DNA of 63,519 nucleotides from Xylanibacter caecicola (GTDB lineage: Bacteria > Bacteroidota > Bacteroidia > Bacteroidales > Bacteroidaceae), in the NCBI RefSeq assembly GCF_013166515.1, contig NZ_JABKKJ010000016.1:1-63519 (forward strand), written 5' to 3'. Positions 56,983-63,519 of the stretch are shown in pieces (the stretch's first letter is position 1; each line of letters starts with the position of its first letter). The notes under the pieces are model-generated. The model was not told the origin of the DNA. It ran no database searches and was given only the letters and a program-made list of their open reading frames with translations. The translations under genes were made by a program, and so were the position numbers.

Positions 56983-57683
56983 GAGTCTTTTTTCGCGTTC
57001 AATAACGCCTTGAATATTTCAATATCTTCGGTTGTCGTTAATTTGAGGTTCTTTTCTGCTCCTGTAGACATATATAGTTTCTTTCCTAATTCGATATACA
57101 TCGTACATGAAGCGACGGAATTGGTAATCCCTCTTTCCAACGCCTCCTTGTGAGCAGCTATAATATCCTTTAAATAAAAAGTTTGTGGAGTTTGGGTTTC
57201 TTTAAGGTTGTCTCTCGGAACTTGTTCTTCCGTTTCAACTCCGTCAAATGTCTTCAACATAGCGGCGTTACATGGTATTACCGTAATGGCATTTCCTTTT
57301 TCCCTACAAACCTTAAGATTCTCATCTATGACTTTCTGGCTCAGCATAGGTCTGATGGCATCGTGTATAAGTACAATGTCATTTTCATCATTATGCCGGG
57401 ACGCTATATCATACAGTCCGTTACGTATAGAATCTTGTCCGTTCTTGCCTCCACTGACTACTCCTTCAAGTTTTGAAATTCCAAACTGTCTGGCATAGGC
57501 ACGAAGAATATCATGCCAACCGTCAAGACAAACCACTTCAATACTATCTATATCGGGATGTTTTTGGAACGCTTCCATGGTATATAATATAATCGGTTTG
57601 TCGTAAACATTTATAAACTGCTTCGGGATGTCCTGCCCCATTCTGGCACCGACTCCACCGGCAATAATCAATGCGATATTCAT
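56970..57683 (-). CDS. IspD/TarI-type cytidylyltransferase
   Basis: A 237-aa enzyme that attaches CMP to an alcohol phosphate. The nucleotide loop is IAGGVGARMGQDIPKQF (residues about 8-24), with GGKNGQDSIRNGLY, VLIHDAIRPMLS and EKNLKLTTTEDIEI. IspD makes CDP-methylerythritol; TarI makes CDP-ribitol. The neighbouring CDP-glycerol-type transferase favours a polyol (TarI-like) role, although IspD cannot be excluded by sequence alone. Confidence 0.82.
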   Translation of the reverse strand: MNIALIIAGGVGARMGQDIPKQFINVYDKPIILYTMEAFQKHPDIDSIEVVCLDGWHDILRAYARQFGISKLEGVVSGGKNGQDSIRNGLYDIASRHNDENDIVLIHDAIRPMLSQKVIDENLKVCREKGNAITVIPCNAAMLKTFDGVETEEQVPRDNLKETQTPQTFYLKDIIAAHKEALERGITNSVASCTMYIELGKKLYMSTGAEKNLKLTTTEDIEIFKALLNAKKDSWMH

Positions 57684-57695
57684 ATTATCAACAAC

Positions 57696-58940
57696 TTAAA
57701 TTAAATACTTTTTAAAACAATTATATGTAGTCAGCATAAATGCCTTTTTCTTTTCACTTTCGTAATCCTCGGATTGATATTTTTCCAACATATCTACAAT
57801 ATATTGGGCTTCCAAATTTTCTTTTCCAATAATGGCATCTATGCGACCTACATTTTCCGAAAAACGAAGAAGTTTATCATTCCATGATATAGCAACATAA
57901 GGTATATCCAATGAATAAGAAACAATACAAGAGTGCAGTCTTGACGTAATTACCCCCCCGTTTTAGAAATATTAACAACTAATTCTCTTGGAGACTCAGG
58001 CGTTTTCATCATTTTACTTATAGGATATCCGAACTTCTTACATAGGTACTCCTGATAAGACGCATCTTCATTGTCTCCATTATTAAAGAACAGCCAGTCC
58101 TTTTTTTCTTTTTTCAAGTACTTTTATAATTTCAAAAATAATTTTTTCATATTGCTCTTTATTTATACCTCTAGCAAATTCGACAAATCGTTTATAGGTT
58201 ATAATCCCTATACCTATGATTTTAGAGCCAATCTCTCTTGTTATATTATAGGTTTGCGAAGCATATACGCCAACATCAGCACATTTGTTGAATTTTAGAG
58301 TATTACGTTTTATATAAGGACGTAAATAAGTCAAATCATCTCTGGTCGTGATATATTTCACATATCTATTGTTTAAGCATTTGACGAATCGAATGCAACG
58401 AGGATCAAATCTATTGTATAAGCTTTCTATACCCACGCAACTTACTACCACCGGGATGCACAAATCCGAACATGCCTCTATAATAGATTTATAATATATT
58501 CCAAAATCTGCTCTAACATGATATTTCAGTGTTCCAGCTCCTATGATGATAACCAGATCACTTCCTGTAAATTGCTTTTTATAATATATATCCAGTTCTT
58601 GCCTATATAAACTTGAGCTAAAACGCTGTACAGAACGGTATCTTTGAATGTAGTTTTTTATATCTTTGATAAAATTATAGACTCCATTGCCTAATAGATT
58701 TCGAATGCTTAAATGCCCTTCTCTTAAAATTGGCTCGTTATTAAAATCAATATGTTTTTTTTTATCAAATTCAGTTCGTTGAAATAAATCTATATATTCT
58801 ATTGTTATATTATCACTTGAAAGTAAATTGCCTTCAGAGTCTCCATGAAAAATCCTATTCAAAAGATATTTCGTACAATCGAAGAGCAACGGATCACCCA
58901 TATTCCTGTCGTACAGAAGTCCTACTAATTTTATTTTCAT
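57696..58940 (-). pseudogene. Polysaccharide pyruvyl transferase, out of frame at an A7 and a G7 run (phase-OFF?)
   Basis: Starts MKIKLVGLLYDRNMGDPLLF (G-D-x-L) and has LVIIIGAGTLKYHVRADFG and PVVVSCVGIES. At 58101-58107 (T7 on +) the frame is lost after LEKRKK; one A fewer gives DWLFFNNGDNEDASYQEYLC to NISKTGG, then seven G (C7 on +, 57953-57959) ends it in TAA. With eight G the reading continues VITSRLHSCIVSYSLDIPYV to the true stop at 57696. The corrected length is 414 aa, in the family range. An in-frame A9 (58755-58763) occurs in EFDKKKHID. Pyruvyl ketals would add negative charge to the polymer. Confidence 0.8.
57953..57959 (-). repeat. G7 run breaking the pyruvyl transferase frame
   Basis: Coding strand CGGGGGGGTAATT; the same 13 bases occur at the acyltransferase G7 (59350-59356). 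Eight G restores the Gly-Gly-Val-Ile reading. Confidence 0.85.
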
Positions 58941-58945
58941 ACAAA

Positions 58946-59934
58946 TTATTTCTTTATTAAATAATCAATCGGATTCATCATAAGTTTTGAAAACTTTTTT
59001 GTTGCAATATATGTCAATAATGGGACTGCCAATATGGTTAACGCCAAAGACTGGTAGAAGAGAAGATTATACCTCGACAAAACAGCATAAATGAGTGTTT
59101 GGGAAAAATATACAAACAGCGTATATTGTCCGTAGTTGGCTACCCTTTTTATAAGATTACTCCGGGATGTCCAAACTAAAATTGCTCCACTTATCATTAC
59201 CGATGATATTATGACTGCATATCTGAAAACAAAAAGGCTTATAACACTTAGATCCGTAGTGGCTGCAAGCTCAAGCAATCCGGCTCGTTGAAAGTCAACT
59301 TGATGCTGTAACCTGCTTGAAGTCAGCAATATAAAAGCAATCGCAATTACCCCCCCGATAAAATTATTTTACCATATTTGTTCATATTCCCCAATCTGTT
59401 TTTCATCATGTATCCTACAACAAAATATGGGTAAAATTGCAGTGTACGCATCAATGAAAGTAAGCCTCCATACTTGTTTATAAAAACAAACGAAAAGATC
59501 TCCACGACAAGAGCATATATCAATAATTTGCGTACGTCTACATACTTGAACAATAATGAAGAAGCTAACCGCCAATATACCAGACTTAACAGATACCAAG
59601 ACGGCGTGTATCCGAAAAACAACATATTTCCAACAGAAAGCCTGCCGTCTCTAAGCAATGCAAATCCAATATGCGAAATTATACACACCTCTATGAGTGG
59701 TATGATTTTGCGTAATTCTTCCCCAAAACCTCTTTTTTTGTAAAAATAGCCACTCATCCAAACAAAAAGCGGCATATGGAATGAATAAATAAAACTGTAT
59801 AGAAAACAGGACATTCGATTGTCATATCGGCTTGGTTCAATAAAATGTCCTAATACGACAAAAACTATCAGAATGTATTTCAGTCCATCTAACGAACGGT
59901 TTCTTTTTACTGTTCTCTGAAATTGTAATTTCAT
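58946..59934 (-). pseudogene. Acyltransferase family 3, out of frame at a G7 run (phase-OFF?)
   Basis: Starts MKLQFQRTVKRNRSLDGLKY with ILIVFVVLGHFIEPSRYD (acyltransferase-3 start) and FHMPLFVWMSGYFYKKRGF. The frame runs to NKYGKIILSGG and ends with TAA right after seven G (C7 on +, 59350-59356). With eight G it becomes LSGGVIAIAFILLTSSRLQ and continues through ISGAILVWTSRSN and FVYFSQTLIYAVL to the stop at 58946, 329 aa with the final transmembrane helices. Same design as the other two G-run genes. Confidence 0.82.
59350..59356 (-). repeat. G7 run breaking the acyltransferase frame
   Basis: Coding strand TCGGGGGGGTAATTGCG. With seven G the next codon is TAA; with eight G the frame continues. 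Confidence 0.85.
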
Positions 59935-60109
59935 TATACGGCAAGTGTTACAGTAATTGATGCGATGAAAACTTTCGGGATCATTATTCTATATACAAGA
60001 ATAATTTACCTCCATCAAAAATAACACATAAGGGTGCCCTAAACCGAGTTTGGTAATTATTTAGTTATGATTTTAACATTGACTTGTAGCCAACGTAATT
60101 TTACCAGGA

Positions 60110-60405
60110 ACCATGTTAACATAATCCCTGCACCCGTTAAAGATATTTTTGAAAAATGTTCCGATGTATTCCAAATAGAACTGTCATGAAGCTTCACCGT
60201 CCCAATCACATTGTAATAAGTCGCTGCCAATTCGGCACCGGCGTCACAACCATAATGAAACGAATTGTTCCGTAGGGGCAGTTTTCGGATTGTTCACTCT
60301 GCAAGGTTGTTGTCTATCGGATCTCCCTGTCAAAATCATCTTTCTCCTTTCTCGGACCTAAATCATCTTTCTTGGGCTTGCATTTGAACGTTTTAGACAT
60401 CAGCT
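60110..60405 (-). mobile_element. Remnant of an IS66-family transposase
   Basis: On the minus strand, frames in the gap 59935-60490 read IDNNLAE-stop-TIRKLPLRNNS, then FHYGCDAGAELAATYYNVIG and TVKLHDSSIWNTSE, which match the C-terminal part of IS66 transposases (ID-N-AE-TIRP; AA--YS-I-T-K). A stop replaces the arginine, and a nearby fragment KCKPKKDDLGPRKEKDDFD is in another frame. So only a decayed piece remains. It marks old insertion between the acyltransferase and the UDP-sugar dehydrogenase. Confidence 0.75.
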
Positions 60406-60490
60406 ACCATACCTGCCTATATGTTTCTATCAAGGGCCCTAATTTGAGGGTTTACAATATGCTCCTATTGCAGATTTTATTAAATATTGT

Positions 60491-61813
60491 TCAATCTCTT
60501 CTAAATATATCTCTCGTATAGACTTTCTTTTGTACGTCGTCCAAACTGGAATCGTAGCGATTTGCAATAATGGCATGACTTCGTGTTTTGAAAGTCCTCA
60601 AGTCATTCACAATACTACTGCCAAAGAAAGTACTGCCATCTTCCAATGTCGGTTCGTATATTATTACTTCTGCCCCTTTGGCTTTGATTCGCTTCATTAC
60701 ACCCTGAATGGATGACTGACGGAAATTGTCACTGTTAGATTTCATTGTAAGACGATATACGCCGACTACACAGCGCTTTTCATCAGACGGACTGAAATCG
60801 CCACGATTATAATAATCATAATATCCAGCCTTGTTCAACACACGGTCTGCAATAAAGTCCTTACGCGTGCGGTTGCTCTCAACAATGGCCTCAATCAGAT
60901 TTTCCGGAACGTCGGCATAGTTGGCAAGCAACTGCTTGGTGTCCTTGGGTAGACAATAGCCGCCATAACCAAACGAAGGATTATTATAATGCTGTCCAAT
61001 ACGCGGATCAAGGCTTACACCATCAATTATAGCCTGAGTGTCAAGACCTTTCATTTCAGCATAAGTATCAAGTTCATTGAAATAGCTGACACGCAAAGCC
61101 AAATACGTATTGGCGAAAAGTTTCACAGCCTCTGCCTCTTTCAACCCCATGAACAACGTATCGATATTTTCCTTTATCGCACCTTCCTGCAATAACGTCG
61201 CAAAAGTGTTAGCTGCCTTTTCAAGGAATGCAACGTCAGCGATGGCACGTATAGCATTGTTTTCCTCTTCAAACATTTTGTTATCTATTATCTTGGGATA
61301 ACCTACAATGATACGGCTCGGATAAAGGTTATCATAAAGAGCCTTGCTCTCACGCAGGAACTCGGGTGAGAACAAAAGATTTAACTTCTTCACACCCTTA
61401 GCAGCATATTTCACATAGAGACTTCTTGTATAACCTACAGGAATTGTGGACTTGATAACCATCACCGCATCTGGATTTACTTCTAATACCAAGTCTATCA
61501 CTTCCTCCACATGACTTGTATCAAAATAATTTTTCACAGGGTCATAATTTGTCGGAGCTGCAATCACAACAAAGTCTGCATCTTTATATGCTTCACGTCC
61601 GTCAAGTGTTGCCCTAAGATTAAGCTGTTTCTCTGCCAAATACTTCTCAATATAGTCATCTTGTATCGGAGAAATTCTATTATTCAAATCCTCCACTTTT
61701 TCGGGAATCACATCTACAGCTGTAACCTGATGATGCTGAGCAAGCAATGTTGCTATACTAAGACCTACATAGCCCGTTCCGGCTACGGATATTTTTATAT
61801 TTTGAATATTCAT
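60491..61813 (-). CDS. UDP-glucose/GDP-mannose-type nucleotide-sugar 6-dehydrogenase
   Basis: A 440-aa NAD-dependent enzyme oxidising a nucleotide sugar at C6. N-terminal [20 protein letters not shown] (Rossmann), [13 protein letters not shown], and the active-site cysteine in [16 protein letters not shown] (about residue 267) are present, with a C-terminal domain ending at DIFRRD. The sequence resembles the Ugd branch, making UDP-glucuronate; other substrates are possible. It supplies an acidic sugar for the polymer. The unknown gene lies upstream and the IS66 scar downstream. Confidence 0.88.
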   Translation of the reverse strand: MNIQNIKISVAGTGYVGLSIATLLAQHHQVTAVDVIPEKVEDLNNRISPIQDDYIEKYLAEKQLNLRATLDGREAYKDADFVVIAAPTNYDPVKNYFDTSHVEEVIDLVLEVNPDAVMVIKSTIPVGYTRSLYVKYAAKGVKKLNLLFSPEFLRESKALYDNLYPSRIIVGYPKIIDNKMFEEENNAIRAIADVAFLEKAANTFATLLQEGAIKENIDTLFMGLKEAEAVKLFANTYLALRVSYFNELDTYAEMKGLDTQAIIDGVSLDPRIGQHYNNPSFGYGGYCLPKDTKQLLANYADVPENLIEAIVESNRTRKDFIADRVLNKAGYYDYYNRGDFSPSDEKRCVVGVYRLTMKSNSDNFRQSSIQGVMKRIKAKGAEVIIYEPTLEDGSTFFGSSIVNDLRTFKTRSHAIIANRYDSSLDDVQKKVYTRDIFRRD

Positions 61814-61844
61814 ATTATTAGAAATTTAACATTGTATACGAACT

Positions 61845-62614
61845 CTATACTCCTTTTATATATTTGAAAATATTATCAGTTATATCAGCAGCAACTTCTT
61901 TTTGTGTCTTACGATCCGCAATACAATGAGACAAATTATTCTTTATCCAACCTGCTATACAATAAGCTAAATAATGATCATAACGATAATAGTCTGTCCA
62001 CAATCCAAATGAAATATTAAGACGCATTATTTCATCATAAATCTTTCCAGCCTGTCCTAACACATAAATATAATTATATCCACTACATCCATCTAAATAT
62101 AAATGATATATTTGATTAATACTATCATTGTATCTTTGTAATGTAGTATTTCTTTTTACAAAGAAATCTTCTAATTCTGATAAAAGAACGACACAAGAAT
62201 CTTCTATTTCTACTTGAATATAGGATTTCAATTCTTCGGCTCCTTGTTTCAATGTTTCTCTTACAGTGAAATCGTTTTCGGATTGATCAACGTAGGAATA
62301 AAAGTCATTCAATAAATCTTCAGTAGTGCTATATGCTCTACGCAATTGCAATATTCCATCCAAAAATGTGGACGGACTATCCTTCTTTATTCCTTCCTTG
62401 ATTTTTGAAAATCCAGAGACTGTATTAGTTATAGCAGAATCAACAACTGCAACTACACCTGCACATGTAGTAACTTTAGCCGCAATTGACGCTGTGGCAA
62501 CAATACCTTTTGTAGACAACAAATAGGAACCTCCTTTGATCAATGCAGCATAGGCTGCATGTGTTTTCCCAAAAAAGCAACTCCTTTTGCAATAAGCATG
62601 ATTGACAAAGCCAT
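61845..62614 (-). pseudogene. Unknown protein with hydrophobic Gly/Ala-rich N-terminus, frame break near its 5' end
   Basis: From the ATG at 62614 the frame reads MALSIMLIAKGVAFLGKH and stops soon after. In the next frame the sequence continues THAAYAALIKGGSYLLSTKG through a hydrophobic region, then a helical part (TLKQGAEELKSYIQVEIEDS; LYLDGCSGYNYIYVLG) to the stop at 61845. One added base in the T6 (62571-62576) or A4 (62564-62567) run gives 256 aa; the second frame also has an ATG at 62543. I do not recognise the family. The amphipathic N-terminus is reminiscent of membrane-active proteins, but that is only an impression. Confidence 0.55.
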
Positions 62615-63061
62615 AGTTTATAACAAATTTAAATTCATTACAAAAATCAATAATGCACCATGAAATATATAAATATACCCTTTTTCAAAATACCAATAAT
62701 GCCAATACATAACATCTACAAAAAATAAAGATTTTATATATTGCAGGAATAAGACGATCAATAGAGTATAAGACTTAAATGAAACATAAAATATATACGA
62801 TAAAATTCAGGCATTAAGAGTTCAATTAAAAACAAACAATAAAAACCTCTCCTCGTGCAAATATTATATTGCACAAGAATAACAGATTTTATAAATTCAA
62901 GCCTATACTGCCTCCGCCTTAGAACAACATGATTGCTCGCAGATTTAATTATAGTCTTTATTATGTAACAACTGCCTGATTAACAGGATTGAAAATACAG
63001 ACTTGTTAAAAGCCGATTTCCTGAAACCTATACATATTTAATATATGTTACATTTCGTTTG

Positions 63062-63069
63062 CAAAGTTA
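63062..63069 (-). promoter_or_regulatory. Candidate promoter at the head of the polysaccharide locus
   Basis: The minus strand has TTTTTGG about 22-23 bp upstream of TAACTTTG (63062-63069), the best promoter in the region and the right way round to drive the locus. A leader of about 450 bases follows, including a 9-bp hairpin (62853-62876). A second weaker box, TAAATTTG, sits at 62624-62631. Confidence 0.55.
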
Positions 63070-63133
63070 ATGATTATTCTATAAATAAAGACCAAAAACA
63101 GGCTATTTTTATAGATACACAAGGAAAAGTGTC

Positions 63134-63340
63134 AAAAAAGTGTCACGCGCCAAAGTGGATACAATAATGGGAAAAGGTTATATCGGATGGGACTGAAATG
63201 TCGTAAAATTTTCTATAAATTTCTGAAGTTCAACTCCTTAGCAGAATAAGATATGTGACGAAGGACGGGTATTCCAAGGAGTTTTTACCTTCTGAAAGGC
63301 AATCCAAAACCGTGACACGTGACAGATGTGACACTTTTTT
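63134..63340. repeat. 13-bp inverted repeat in the gene-free end of the window
   Basis: AAAAAAGTGTCAC (63134-63146) and GTGACACTTTTTT (63328-63340) are perfect complements 181 bp apart; further GTGACA copies lie between (GTGACACGTGACAG at 63312). The stretch 62615-63519 is AT-rich and shows no convincing gene. Confidence 0.5.
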
Positions 63341-63519
63341 CTATATAGAGATGTGGAATTAATAATAAATACATATACTTTAAAGGATATATATGAAGTG
63401 ATTTAAACTAATTTCAAACTGTTAAAATTCCTGCCAATATATTAAAATACAGCGTACTTCCGCAGAAATTCGCTATATTAGAGTTGCGACACTTTAATTT
63501 ATCGAACCAATGCCGAAAT

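Noticed and set aside
43142..62614. Reading all frame breaks as proof of phase variation
   Set aside because: Homopolymer errors in assembly cannot be excluded from the sequence alone; only the three G/C7 sites and T8 are strong candidates, and the C5, T6 and T7/A7 breaks may be decay or error.

Overview
The window looks like a chromosomal segment from a member of the Bacteroidales (Bacteroides/Prevotella-like gut or oral anaerobe). The evidence is the promoter style (repeated TAnnTTTG -7 boxes with TTTG or TTG about 20 bp upstream, and few Shine-Dalgarno sequences), the families present (DUF3078, Bacteroidetes-type SerC/SerA, BT0820-like HAD phosphatase, EpsG, DUF6625), and the anaerobic class III ribonucleotide reductase. 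The housekeeping part has moderate GC. The polysaccharide part is clearly more AT-rich.

Layout. 1-119 is the 3' end of an IS30-type transposase. 0.2-34.3 kb is mostly housekeeping: ilvA-ridA (+); a DUF3298 lipoprotein, pgk, an MFS carrier, an S9 peptidase, yidC and pyrG (all -); a DUF3078 protein, a DEAD-box helicase, serC-serA, a UroD-like/rhamnose mutarotase fusion, DUF1015, a YigZ-family protein and tRNA-Ser(CGA) (all +); then nrdG/nrdD, a RIC/hemerythrin-LuxR fusion regulator, an outer-membrane protein, rny, zapA and its coiled-coil partner (all -). rmlA and a Wzc-type tyrosine kinase (+) open the surface-polysaccharide section, followed by a HAD phosphatase.

34.4-62.6 kb is one long minus-strand polysaccharide locus. 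Transcription runs from high to low coordinates: an unknown protein, a UDP-sugar dehydrogenase, an acyltransferase, a pyruvyl transferase, a cytidylyltransferase + epimerase + CDP-glycerol-type phosphotransferase trio, a Wzx flippase, eight intact glycosyltransferases and one broken one, two more acyltransferases, an EpsG polymerase, a DUF6625 protein, an acetyltransferase, a WecG/TagA enzyme, a PF14907 protein, and finally the initiating WcaJ-type transferase. Several genes overlap by 4 bp (ATGA), as expected of one operon. The polymer is probably built on undecaprenyl phosphate, may carry a phospho-polyol, and is decorated with acyl and pyruvyl groups.

The main discovery candidate is in this locus. 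Two acyltransferases and the pyruvyl transferase are each interrupted exactly at a seven-base G/C run, and in all three an eighth base restores the full-length frame. A GT2 gene is interrupted at a T8 run (T9 or T6 restores it). A G8 run lies just upstream of the wcaJ promoter. Two other genes are interrupted at shorter runs. None of the 0-43 kb genes is interrupted. This is the pattern of slipped-strand phase variation (contingency loci), in an order best known for switching capsules by DNA inversion. Homopolymer sequencing error is the main alternative. Other unusual items are a short inverted-repeat element sitting in frame inside wecG, the UroD-RhaM fusion, the RIC-LuxR fusion beside nrdDG, a 22-bp tandem repeat family in two intergenic gaps, and remnants of IS66, IS30 and a GT2 gene.
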